From an uncultured Selenomonadaceae bacterium (GTDB lineage Bacteria > Bacillota > Negativicutes > Selenomonadales > Selenomonadaceae), in NCBI GenBank assembly GCA_905233325.1, contig CAJODU010000087.1, positions 1 to 12,090 on the forward strand: a stretch of 12,090 bases of DNA, written 5' to 3'. Position 1 is the first letter of the stretch, and every line of letters begins with the position of its first letter. Below are positions 5,501-12,090 of this stretch, piece by piece. Below the pieces are notes generated by a model. That model had not been told where the DNA came from, did no database searches, and saw only the letters and a program-made list of their open reading frames with translations. The position numbers and the translations under genes are program-made.

Positions 5501-8416
5501 TCAACCTTGCACAGCGGCGCGATACAACTTCAAAAGTTCCGGCGTGCCGTCCTTGATCTCATTGATATAGCCGGAGTTGCCCGCGTCCTCAAGGCGTTTT
5601 GCTCTCTCGGACAGCTCATTAGCCCCGATGACTTTCGCGCTGCTCTTGAGGGCGTGGACTTTGGTCGTGTAGTTTTTCCAGTCCTCTCTGTCGAAGAAGT
5701 CAGAAATCTCCTTCGCACCGGTCGTTACGGACTGTGCAAAGACCGTCAAGGCGTCAATGAATGCACTCACACCGCCGCAGTGGACAATACCGTCGAAGGT
5801 GTTGAGACCTTCCACATTCCTCAGCCATTCCGGTATCTTTCTGTCTTCGTTGGTATTTTGAATTTCCTGCGCCTCTTTGGATATTTCCACCTTGTCTTCA
5901 GGCAGGTATCTGATTATCATTGATTCGAGTGCGGAAGAGTTGATTGGCTTGGTGAGATAGTCTTGGAATCCTGCTTTCATATATTCGGCACGAGCACCGC
6001 TGACGGCGTTGGCAGTCAACGAAATGACAGGCGTATCATTGTTGAGGTTGTGAGGCAGCTTTTTCATCTTCTGCAGAGTCTCAATACCGTCAATCCCCGG
6101 CATTCTGTGATCAAGGAAGATTATATCATATTTCTGTTTAGTGACGAGGTGGAGACATTCGTAGCCGCTCTCCGCCGTGAATATCTGTATTTGAGTTTGC
6201 TTGAGCAGACCTTTGACAACAGTGAGATTCATTACAGTATCATCAACAACGAGTATCTTTGCACTCGGTGCCGTGAATTTTTCGTGGTAGGTTTCACGCT
6301 GCGACAAGTTGTGCCTGTAAGTTTCTTCAAAATCACCCATAGGCTGCCAATTCATAACTTTCTGTTCAACGGCAAAAGAGAAGTTGGAGCCCTCACCGTA
6401 AACGCTGTCCACTTCAAGTTTGGAGCCCATAAGCCTCAGGAGCTGCTGAGTGATATTCATTCCAAGCCCTGTGCCTTCAACATTGCGATTGCGCTTTTCC
6501 TCAATCCTCTCAAAAGCACTGAAGAGTTTGGATATGTCCTCCTGCTTGATACCAATTCCCGTATCTTTGACGCTGAATTTGAGCAGTATGCTGTCCTCGG
6601 CGGTAATTTCATAACCGAGCACCAGCCTGACTGAACCTTTTTCGGTGTATTTGACGGCGTTGGTGAGGATATTTGTAACAATCTGCTTGATTCTAATCTC
6701 GTCACCGAAGAGAACTGTGGGCAGATCGGGATCGGTGTCAATGATAAATTCAAGCCCTTTGTCGGCGGCGCGTTTCTGAATCATATTTACTAAATCATTC
6801 AGCAGAGAACTCAAAGCATACTCAACGGGAATGATCTCCATTTTTCCTGCCTCAATCTTGCTGAAATCAAGAATATCATTGACGAGACCAAGGAGACTGT
6901 TGCTGGCGTTGCGGATATTTTCAGCATACTCAAGGATAGTGCTGTCCCTGCACTCGCGCAAGATCATCTCATTCATTCCAAGAATAGCATTGATAGGCGT
7001 GCGGATCTCGTGGCTCATATTGCTGAGGAATTGAGATTTTGCTTTATTTGCCGCCTCTGCCTCCTGCGCGGCTTTTTTAAATTTGTAATTTGAATCCTTG
7101 AGTTCATCGGTGGTGGCCTTCAAGAATGTGGCAAGACGATCAATGAGGGGTATAACGTGATTTTGATAGTAATAATGTTTGCTCTCATCATATGTGGAAG
7201 ACAGTTCAAGCGGCTCATCAGCCTCACGCATACCGACAGAAATGACGGAACTGTTCAAAACGCCGCCTTGTCCGTGATACCTGTAAATCTCTGCACCACC
7301 GTAGCAATAGGCGACTTCCGGTCTGAATCTCTTAAAATATTCTATTTCTTCCTTAGAATATTCGCCCAAGAATATGGAACGGGAACCGCATATATATAGT
7401 GAAACCGCTTCCGGTCCGAACTTCCTCATCTTTTCGCTGGTCTGGAAAGTCTCACTCAAGGCCTCTTGAGGATTTGCATAGGAAAGGCGAACTTTTTCAC
7501 CCTCGTAAATGCCGGAACCGCAATACAGCCAGCCGTTGTCGTCGTACATCGGCGGCACTCTTGCAAAAGTGAAACCATTCCTCACTATCAACATTGGGAA
7601 TTCACAAATATTCATCAAAAAATATTCATCGGGATTGACATTCAGATAATCCTTATAAATCTTTGCGGCAGGGATACCGTCAATCTCGGCAATGCAGGTG
7701 CTGCCAACGGTTTTGGTGATTGTCATTTCCTTGCCGAGCGGTTTCCAGCCGAGATTATATTCAGAAAAGACCTGCAGAGCCGTGCTGCTGTATACAATCA
7801 ACAACACGCCGTCAGTATTGTATTTGTTGCCGATTATGTATTGCTTGACTTTATCGTCTGATATATTGCTGAGCATACTTTTTAAATGACAGTCTGCACT
7901 TTGTTCTACTATCACTCCCGCCTCAGCACCGAAGAAGGGAATATCTTCATAACCGACCGAAATATCTTCAAGCAATGAGGTATGATAGCGAGTTTTACCG
8001 GTAGACATAACCTCAACGGCTTTAATGTTGGGAATCTTTTTGAGGCGATGTCTGATGTAAGGGACTATTTCCCCACTATCAAGCATTTCACTGCCACATT
8101 CGATTAGGGTTATGTCGGTTTTGTCGAAGAAGACGCAGGAGGCTATCACATAGCGTTGAAAGTACCTTGTGGCATTGGTGATTTTGTTGAAGTTGCGTCG
8201 ACCGAAGCCGGTCAGCGACATACCGACAACCGTGGCCTTGGGGAGAGCCTCTACTATTTTATCGTGAGCGTCCATTATATCGTAATCCATAAATTGGGCG
8301 GTTAGGCCTTTAATTAGTACACTGTAGGCATTTTGATATTCTTTGCTCATTTTTATATCTGAAAGCCAAGTCACAAAGTCAGCTTTGTTTTTGATTTTGT
8401 AAGTCTTCTGTATCAC
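5501..8416 (-). CDS. FIST-domain hybrid sensor histidine kinase (HisKA-HATPase-REC-HPt), C-terminus lost
   Basis: This is a soluble phosphorelay kinase without membrane segments. Numbered from GTG 8428, residues 1-400 form a FIST N/C-type sensor region, 440-465 an Ala/Lys-rich linker helix, and HisKA carries His473 (MSHEIRTP). The ATPase has an N-box around Asn586-Asn590, DTGIG at 622-626 and GTGLG at 652-656. The receiver has Asp729/730, Asp773 (FLDHRMPG), Thr805 and Lys827. The HPt domain has His925 (VHALKSS). All phosphorelay residues are present. FIST domains are thought to sense small ligands such as amino acids; the ligand here is unknown. I prefer GTG 8416 because GAGGAG directly abuts GTG 8428, leaving no spacing. 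No separate response regulator lies nearby. The frame ends early at TGA 5501 compared with the tail downstream. Confidence 0.9.
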   Translation of the reverse strand: MIQKTYKIKNKADFVTWLSDIKMSKEYQNAYSVLIKGLTAQFMDYDIMDAHDKIVEALPKATVVGMSLTGFGRRNFNKITNATRYFQRYVIASCVFFDKTDITLIECGSEMLDSGEIVPYIRHRLKKIPNIKAVEVMSTGKTRYHTSLLEDISVGYEDIPFFGAEAGVIVEQSADCHLKSMLSNISDDKVKQYIIGNKYNTDGVLLIVYSSTALQVFSEYNLGWKPLGKEMTITKTVGSTCIAEIDGIPAAKIYKDYLNVNPDEYFLMNICEFPMLIVRNGFTFARVPPMYDDNGWLYCGSGIYEGEKVRLSYANPQEALSETFQTSEKMRKFGPEAVSLYICGSRSIFLGEYSKEEIEYFKRFRPEVAYCYGGAEIYRYHGQGGVLNSSVISVGMREADEPLELSSTYDESKHYYYQNHVIPLIDRLATFLKATTDELKDSNYKFKKAAQEAEAANKAKSQFLSNMSHEIRTPINAILGMNEMILRECRDSTILEYAENIRNASNSLLGLVNDILDFSKIEAGKMEIIPVEYALSSLLNDLVNMIQKRAADKGLEFIIDTDPDLPTVLFGDEIRIKQIVTNILTNAVKYTEKGSVRLVLGYEITAEDSILLKFSVKDTGIGIKQEDISKLFSAFERIEEKRNRNVEGTGLGMNITQQLLRLMGSKLEVDSVYGEGSNFSFAVEQKVMNWQPMGDFEETYRHNLSQRETYHEKFTAPSAKILVVDDTVMNLTVVKGLLKQTQIQIFTAESGYECLHLVTKQKYDIIFLDHRMPGIDGIETLQKMKKLPHNLNNDTPVISLTANAVSGARAEYMKAGFQDYLTKPINSSALESMIIRYLPEDKVEISKEAQEIQNTNEDRKIPEWLRNVEGLNTFDGIVHCGGVSAFIDALTVFAQSVTTGAKEISDFFDREDWKNYTTKVHALKSSAKVIGANELSERAKRLEDAGNSGYINEIKDGTPELLKLYRAAVQG

Positions 8417-8461
8417 GAAGGTGGTCACTCCTCTAAACGCGTCTGATTTATCAACATATTA

Positions 8462-8490
8462 ATAATATCAAATATAGCCTTGACTGTCAA
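8462..8490 (-). promoter_or_regulatory. Consensus sigma-A promoter for the FIST kinase
   Basis: On the minus strand a perfect TTGACA (8485-8490) and TATTAT (8462-8467) are spaced by exactly 17 bases, with a TG extended -10. The -35 overlaps the stop codon of riboflavin synthase, so the kinase has its own promoter and need not depend on ribE transcription. Confidence 0.8.
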
Positions 8491-9110
8491 ATAAAACCGT
8501 TTGCCGCCAGAAAATCTTTAGTGAGTCCCGTTGGCTTGCCGGTGAGCAATCTCTCAACATATTTTGCAAGTACGTCGGTTTCAATGTTGATCGGTGAATT
8601 GACTTTTTTGATTTTGAAGTTCGTCACGTCGCGAGTGTGAGGAATCAGCGACACGGAGAAAGTGCGATCATCAACATCGACTACAGTCAAGCTCATTCCG
8701 TCAAGAGCGACGGAGCCCTTCGCGGCAATCTGCCTCAACAATTCCTTGGGAGCCTCAACCGTCACAATAATGGCGTTGGCGTCGTTTTTCATTGATTTAA
8801 TCCTGCCGACGCCGTCAATGTGGCCGCTGACAATGTGACCGCCTAGCCTGTCACTGAGCCTCAACGCCCGCTCAAGATTGACGACATCGCCGGTTTTCAG
8901 ATTATCCAGAGAAGTCCGCTTGATAGTCTCAGGCATTACGTCAGCGGTGAAACTGCTGTCCGTGAAAGTCGTCACTGTAAGACAAATACCATTGACGGCT
9001 ATGCTGTCGCCGACTTTGACATCTTCAATCACCTTTTGACATTTAATAAAAATCCTGCCGCCGGAGAGACCGCCAAAAGTCCCAAGCTCCTCAATAATTC
9101 CCGTAAACAT
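8487..9110 (-). CDS. ribE: Riboflavin synthase alpha subunit
   Basis: It catalyses dismutation of two 6,7-dimethyl-8-ribityllumazine molecules to riboflavin. The 207 residues show the two tandem lumazine-binding domains: the first begins MFTGIIEELG with NGICLTV at 40-46, the second begins near GHIVSGHIDGVG at 91-102 with GMSLTV at 138-143. The ending NIETDVLAKYVERL is typical. The ATG at 9110 is chosen for the invariant MFTGIIE start and a GGGGTGA ribosome site just upstream; an in-frame GTG at 9137 would add nine atypical residues. Usual partners ribD, ribBA and ribH are not adjacent, so it is a stand-alone gene here. No FMN riboswitch is seen in the short leader. Confidence 0.95.
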   Translation of the reverse strand: MFTGIIEELGTFGGLSGGRIFIKCQKVIEDVKVGDSIAVNGICLTVTTFTDSSFTADVMPETIKRTSLDNLKTGDVVNLERALRLSDRLGGHIVSGHIDGVGRIKSMKNDANAIIVTVEAPKELLRQIAAKGSVALDGMSLTVVDVDDRTFSVSLIPHTRDVTNFKIKKVNSPINIETDVLAKYVERLLTGKPTGLTKDFLAANGFI

Positions 9111-9142
9111 CGAATCACCCCAATCAAAATATCTCACCTGAC

Positions 9143-9148
9143 ATTATA
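9143..9148 (-). promoter_or_regulatory. Extended -10 box for ribE
   Basis: TATAAT preceded by TGA (TGATATAAT) lies 32 bases upstream of the ribE start on the minus strand. No good -35 is present at the usual distance, consistent with an extended -10 promoter. The region is shared with the divergent ybaK promoter. Confidence 0.55.
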
Positions 9149-9197
9149 TCAAAGAATTGACTTTACAGCACGGGTAAATTTTGCTAAAATCGTTGTG

Positions 9198-9203
9198 TAT
9201 AAT
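9198..9203 (+). promoter_or_regulatory. Possible -10 box for ybaK
   Basis: A perfect TATAAT lies 18 bases before the GTG start. The hexamer 17 bases upstream is poor, and a TTGACT at 9157-9162 is too far from it. If used, the leader would be about 12 bases and would contain the ribosome site AAGGTGA. Confidence 0.35.
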
Positions 9204-9221
9204 GATTCTGAAGGTGATATT

Positions 9222-9701
9222 GTGAAGAAAATCAAAAAAACAAACGCCGCAAGGATACTCGACAACCTCAAAATCAGCTATGAGGTCAAGACTTATGAGG
9301 TCGATGAAGAGGATCTGTCTGCCGTCCACGTTGCCGAGACTATGGGGCTGGACATTAAGACGATTTTTAAAACCCTTGTGGCACGCGGCGACAAGAGCGG
9401 CGTGATAATGGCAGTCATCAACGGTGCTGATGAAGTCGATTTTAAAGCCTTGGCGAAGGTGAGCGGCAATAAGAGCGTTGAGATGATCCACCTCAAGGAG
9501 CTGCAACCGCTGACCGGCTATATTCGCGGCGGGTGCAGTCCGCTGGGTGCGAAGAAGGCTTATCCCGTTTACCTTGACAGCAAGGCAATGGATCAAGAAA
9601 AGATTTCAATAAGTGCCGGAGTTCGCGGTGAGCAGTTGATCTTGTCGCCGGCGGATTTAGTCAAGGCGGCAAATGCAACGGTCGCCGAAATCGTAAAGTA
9701 G
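9222..9701 (+). CDS. ybaK: Cys-tRNA(Pro)/aminoacyl-tRNA deacylase, YbaK/EbsC family
   Basis: This trans-editing enzyme hydrolyses mischarged aminoacyl-tRNA, classically Cys-tRNA(Pro). The 159 residues match YbaK. The family's conserved lysine in the FKTL motif is Lys50 (TIFKTLVARG). Other hallmarks are VINGADEVDFKALAKV, the GYIRGGCSPLGAKK loop and SAGVRGEQLILSP near the end. The GTG at 9222 is supported by AAGGTGA at 9211-9217; the frame is open much further upstream, but that would overlap the ribE gene. It is followed 21 bases later by the ACT-domain gene, probably in one transcript. Confidence 0.93.
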   Translation: MKKIKKTNAARILDNLKISYEVKTYEVDEEDLSAVHVAETMGLDIKTIFKTLVARGDKSGVIMAVINGADEVDFKALAKVSGNKSVEMIHLKELQPLTGYIRGGCSPLGAKKAYPVYLDSKAMDQEKISISAGVRGEQLILSPADLVKAANATVAEIVK

Positions 9702-9722
9702 AGGAACATTGGAGGGATTAAT

Positions 9723-9992
9723 ATGAAGTTGGTTGTAACGGTTGTCGGTAAAGATCGCGTCGGCATTATCGCGGCGGTCACAAAGATTTTGGCTGACAAC
9801 AACGTGAATATTTTGAGCATCAATCAGAATATTATGGACGGTTTTTTTAATATGATTCTGCTTGCTGAGGCGAGTGAGAGCAAGATTCAGCTTGTTGATC
9901 TTCAAAAGGCACTCAAAGAGCAGGGTGAAGAAATAGGCGTCGAGATCAAAACCCAACACCAAGACATTTTTGATGTTATGCACAAGATTTAG
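9723..9992 (+). CDS. Small ACT domain protein (UPF0237 family)
   Basis: The 89 residues form a single ACT ligand-binding domain, starting with beta strand MKLVVTVVGKDRVGIIAAVT, then NNVNILSINQNIMDGFFNMIL. ACT domains usually bind amino acids and control enzymes or regulators; the ligand is unknown. GGAGGG at 9711-9716 is ideally placed. In many Bacillota this protein is followed by a UPF0210 (PFL-type, DUF711) gene; that partner is missing, and the next gene is convergent and starts 16 bases away. Confidence 0.9.
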   Translation: MKLVVTVVGKDRVGIIAAVTKILADNNVNILSINQNIMDGFFNMILLAEASESKIQLVDLQKALKEQGEEIGVEIKTQHQDIFDVMHKI

Positions 9993-10033
9993 ACGGCGTA
10001 AAGTCCTGTCAGTTCAGATTGAATTGCCGTCTA
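9990..10033. repeat. 8-bp inverted repeat at the convergent gene ends
   Basis: TAGACGGC (9990-9997), which includes the ACT gene stop codon, pairs with GCCGTCTA (10026-10033), inside the glycosyltransferase C-terminus. The loop is 28 bases and there is no T-run, so terminator function is doubtful. Confidence 0.35.
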
Positions 10034-10473
10034 CGTTTCCGTTGAGGTCTTTCACAATAAGCCTTCCAAGCCTCAAGGTAGCATTTCTCGACCTCGTGCA
10101 TATACTGCCGGCTGTCCATTAACGGCGACTTCAACAAATGCTCACGAAGTCCCGCGTGGTAGCCCGCAATCAATTCCTTGCGCTTGCCGAGCTGTACGGC
10201 CTTTTTGACGTATTCCATAGGGTTGCGGGCAATCAGTTCACACACGTCGGCATTAGTCAAGATACTTGCTCCGAAGCGTGCACCGTGGCTTTTGCCTCTG
10301 AGCGTCACAACCGGCACACCCATATACAGAGCCTCGCAGGTAGTCAAGCCGCCGTTGTAGGGGAAGGTGTCCAGAGCGACGTCAATGTCACGGTACTGCT
10401 CCAAGTAGTCGGGACTGTAGGGACGCAACTCAATTCTGTCAAGCGGGAAACTCATATTTTTGAGTCGCTCAAG
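10009..10473 (-). pseudogene. C-terminal, UDP-binding half of the interrupted OGT-like glycosyltransferase
   Basis: This segment continues the glycosyltransferase in the same frame after the TGA at 10474-10476. It begins LERLKNMSFPLDRIELRPYS and contains the nucleotide-sugar binding signature IDVALDTFPYNGGLTTCEAL, followed by YMGVPVVTL and the HGARFGASIL segment. These correspond to the C-terminal GT41 (SPINDLY/OGT) half that binds UDP-GlcNAc. It ends in a basic stretch RKRRRQFNLN. An ATG at 10455 could open a 148-residue protein, but no good ribosome site precedes it and half an active site alone should not be catalytic. The neighbouring convergent ACT gene ends 16 bases away. Confidence 0.75.
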
Positions 10474-11838
10474 TCAAAGTTCACGCCCTGACGGAATGGA
10501 ACAGATTTTATTCTTGAGGACAAGGATAGAGTCCGGCACCTGTTCCAGAATCGCCCGCCAGAGATAGAGGACATCATCGGAAGCCTTGGCGAAGTTGTTA
10601 AAGCAACCATAAGTTATATAATCATTCCGCAGTACGGGGGCTTGAATACCGGCGGCGGGCATATCACGGACAATACCGGGGGCGTAGCTCAGGTGGCAAT
10701 GGGGTAGGCGTAAAATCTTTTCAGTGAAGCCGACAGACTCTTCAAGACCGGGCAGACAAGTCATATCGGAGAGGAAGTAGTCCATAGCGGTGAGGCCGGT
10801 TGTCGCCGTGTAGCCAATCGCGGAGATCTGCACAGGTGCGGGCTTGTAGGCCATAATCGGCAGACAGCTCCCCTGCGAGTGCCCCGACAGATCGACAAGA
10901 ATATCAAGATGATCTTCAGCAATAAGCCTGACAGCCGTCCTTGCCGTCCTGCCGCTGAGGTCTTTCCAAGAGACGTGGTGACGCTTGAGCCTGTCCGTCA
11001 CGGCATCAATCTTGCCGGTGTGGTAGCAGGTGACGGAGAATCTGTCAGCGTCGAAGTCTCGCAGAAATGGCAGTATAAAGTTAGCGACGGCGTGTCGTCG
11101 GAAGTCCGGCGATAGATAGCCTATTCGGATTTTCTTATCAAAGACGGGCTTGGTGTTATCGTAAGCATAGGGCGTGATACTCTCATAGAAGTCTTGATAC
11201 TTCTTGGCAAGCTCTTTGCTGTAAGTCGGCGACAGGTCGCGATAATTCCTCAGAAAGAGGTGCTTGCTGTAAAGTTCGGCGGCACGTTCATTATCATCTG
11301 TCAAATCACTTGCCTCATAGAGAGACTCGGCGGCGGCCTCTGTGTCGCCGACAAGGTAGAGATCATTTGACACCCAGCTCAAAGCCTTGTAAAGCATATT
11401 CTGCATTAGAGATATTTCAGTCTCTATTTGGTGTTGAAGTTTCAAATCCTCTTCGGTCTTCTCTTGTCGATTGAAGGCGAATTTGAGGCGATTTTTTTGT
11501 ATGAAGGCGTCAAAGCTGGTTATACTCTTCTTAGCCTCATCAGCAACACCTTTGAGTAGATTTAGAGCCTCTTTGAGTTCAAACCGCTCCGCCGCGACGG
11601 CACCGAGAATCAAGCGTCCGCGCAAGTGGTGAGGTTCAAGCTCCAAGGCAGATTGAGCCAAAACCTCAGCCTCATCGAGTTTGCCGAGGTAAAGTGCAGC
11701 CTCAGCCATAACAGCGGGACCGTCTGCCTTGTTCTTATTGAGTTCAAAGAGTTCTCTTGCACAAGCCCTCATAGCACGGGGATCGCCGTCGGAGGCAAAC
11801 TTATCCGCAAGTGCCAGCCAATTTAATCGCTCGTCCAT
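10474..11838 (-). CDS. TPR and N-terminal GT41 half of an OGT-like glycosyltransferase, truncated by in-frame TGA
   Basis: The 454-residue product has TPR-like helices at about 1-220, then the first GT41 half: KKIRIGYLSPDFRRHAVANF at 235-254, LDILVDLSGHSQG at 311-323, PAPVQISAIGYTATTG at 334-349, MDYFLSD at 352-358, and TYGCFNNFAKAS at 409-420 with the OGT-type Lys418. It stops at TGA after SGREL, just before the UDP-binding half, which continues in the same frame. Intact, the protein would be about 609 residues. Such enzymes attach sugars, often GlcNAc, to Ser/Thr of surface or flagellar proteins; no acceptor is visible nearby. The ATG at 11838 has AGGAGGTGG upstream, about 9 bases away. Without the second half it is probably inactive unless the TGA is read through. 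Confidence 0.82.
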   Translation of the reverse strand: MDERLNWLALADKFASDGDPRAMRACARELFELNKNKADGPAVMAEAALYLGKLDEAEVLAQSALELEPHHLRGRLILGAVAAERFELKEALNLLKGVADEAKKSITSFDAFIQKNRLKFAFNRQEKTEEDLKLQHQIETEISLMQNMLYKALSWVSNDLYLVGDTEAAAESLYEASDLTDDNERAAELYSKHLFLRNYRDLSPTYSKELAKKYQDFYESITPYAYDNTKPVFDKKIRIGYLSPDFRRHAVANFILPFLRDFDADRFSVTCYHTGKIDAVTDRLKRHHVSWKDLSGRTARTAVRLIAEDHLDILVDLSGHSQGSCLPIMAYKPAPVQISAIGYTATTGLTAMDYFLSDMTCLPGLEESVGFTEKILRLPHCHLSYAPGIVRDMPAAGIQAPVLRNDYITYGCFNNFAKASDDVLYLWRAILEQVPDSILVLKNKICSIPSGREL

Positions 11839-11887
11839 ATTGCACTTCCACCTCCTGATCCTTGCGAACTTGTGATTTTTTCGTTTG

Positions 11888-12090
11888 CTACTCGTAGTGA
11901 GTTTTGCATTGCGATATTTCTATCGTGTTTTCATCGGGCATACGGTAAACAAGACGATTAGTTTCATCAATTTGACGGCTATACCAGCCTGGTGAAGTAC
12001 TCCGACCTAACGCTACGCGTTTGAGGTCGGAGCTTCCTGCTTCAACGACTGTTGCACCGAGGTTGCGTCTTACATAGTCTCCACAGGCGT
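11888..12090 (-). pseudogene. TnpB C-terminus fused in frame to a YoeB toxin tail (5' end outside window)
   Basis: The visible 67 residues end at TAG 11888-11890. The upstream half, ACGDYVRRNLGATVVEAGS, resembles the very C-terminus of IS605/IS607-family TnpB proteins (ACGD and EAGS motifs). After about the SPGW segment the sequence matches the YoeB/Txe mRNA interferase tail: YSRQIDETNRLVYR, a turn, IEISQC and the ending KTHYE. The YoeB catalytic Arg (SR), His and Tyr positions are retained, but the toxin's N-terminal half is missing. I infer that an insertion sequence landed in a yoeB gene and its tnpB frame runs on into the toxin remnant. A yefM antitoxin would be expected upstream, beyond the window. 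Whether the fused protein is made is unknown. Confidence 0.72.
12000..12032 (-). repeat. Bulged hairpin, candidate right-end structure of an IS200/IS605-type element
   Basis: CTCCGACCT (12000-12008) pairs with AGGTCGGAG (12024-12032); inside, AACGC pairs with GCGTT around a three-base loop. The result is a 14-bp stem with a two-base bulge. Subterminal imperfect hairpins with bulges are the recognition structures of IS200/IS605 ends. It lies inside the TnpB-like coding end and about 14 bases from the point where YoeB similarity begins, which fits a right end. Confidence 0.55.

Noticed and set aside
5963..6634. Long open frame on the plus strand inside the kinase gene
   Set aside because: It is a shadow of the minus-strand coding frame, with no ribosome site and no recognisable protein.
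9036..9221. Upstream extension of ybaK
   Set aside because: It runs antisense through the ribE 5' end and shows no family similarity; GTG 9222 has a matching ribosome site.
9990..10033. Bidirectional terminator between the ACT gene and the glycosyltransferase
   Set aside because: The stem is only 8 bp with a 28-base loop and no T-run, and one arm lies inside coding sequence, so I list it only as an inverted repeat.
10474..10476. TGA in the glycosyltransferase as a selenocysteine codon
   Set aside because: A small TTGAG-CGA-CTCAA hairpin follows directly, but it is too short and too close for a bacterial SECIS, and OGT relatives do not need Cys at this position.
1..12090. CRISPR array, tRNA or rRNA genes
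   Set aside because: No regularly spaced repeats and no cloverleaf or rRNA-like segments were recognised by eye; a tRNA scan was not possible.

Overview
The window looks like chromosomal DNA of a Bacillota bacterium, possibly of the Negativicutes (Selenomonas-like) branch. The support is a yaaR-holB gene pair, CvfB and RsfS, strong consensus sigma-A promoters, frequent GTG/TTG starts and AGGAGG-type ribosome binding sites. The phylum call is fairly safe; the finer placement is inference.

Layout. 1-1245 (minus strand) is an accessory patch. It holds the 5' end of a type III-like DNA methyltransferase (mod) that runs off the window, then an AT-rich gene pair (a retropepsin-like aspartic protease and an 89-residue protein of unknown function), then a 22-codon remnant that repeats the mod start. 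1257-2717 (minus) is core yaaR-holB. 2718-2877 is a divergent intergenic region with two good promoters whose -35 boxes form an inverted repeat. 2878-4026 (plus) is an aldo/keto reductase with a two-cluster ferredoxin tail; its end overlaps the convergent cvfB gene. 4020-5216 (minus) is rsfS-cvfB, with rsfS frameshifted. 5275-8416 (minus) is a large soluble FIST-domain hybrid histidine kinase with its own consensus promoter and a broken-off C-terminal tail. 8487-9110 (minus) is riboflavin synthase. 9222-9992 (plus) is ybaK followed by an ACT-domain gene. 10009-11838 (minus) is a TPR/SPINDLY-type (OGT-like) glycosyltransferase gene interrupted by an in-frame TGA. 11888-12090 (minus) is a reading frame whose upstream part resembles the C-terminus of an IS605/IS607 TnpB and whose downstream part is the catalytic tail of a YoeB toxin.

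Most genes are housekeeping: replication clamp loading, ribosome silencing, RNA binding, flavin synthesis and tRNA proofreading. They do not form one pathway. The notable points are the signs of genome flux: a methylase start duplicated on either side of a protease cassette, three separately disrupted genes (rsfS, the kinase tail, the glycosyltransferase), and an insertion-sequence gene joined in frame to a toxin remnant. Real decay and assembly or consensus error cannot be told apart from this sequence alone. No tRNA, rRNA or CRISPR array was recognised.
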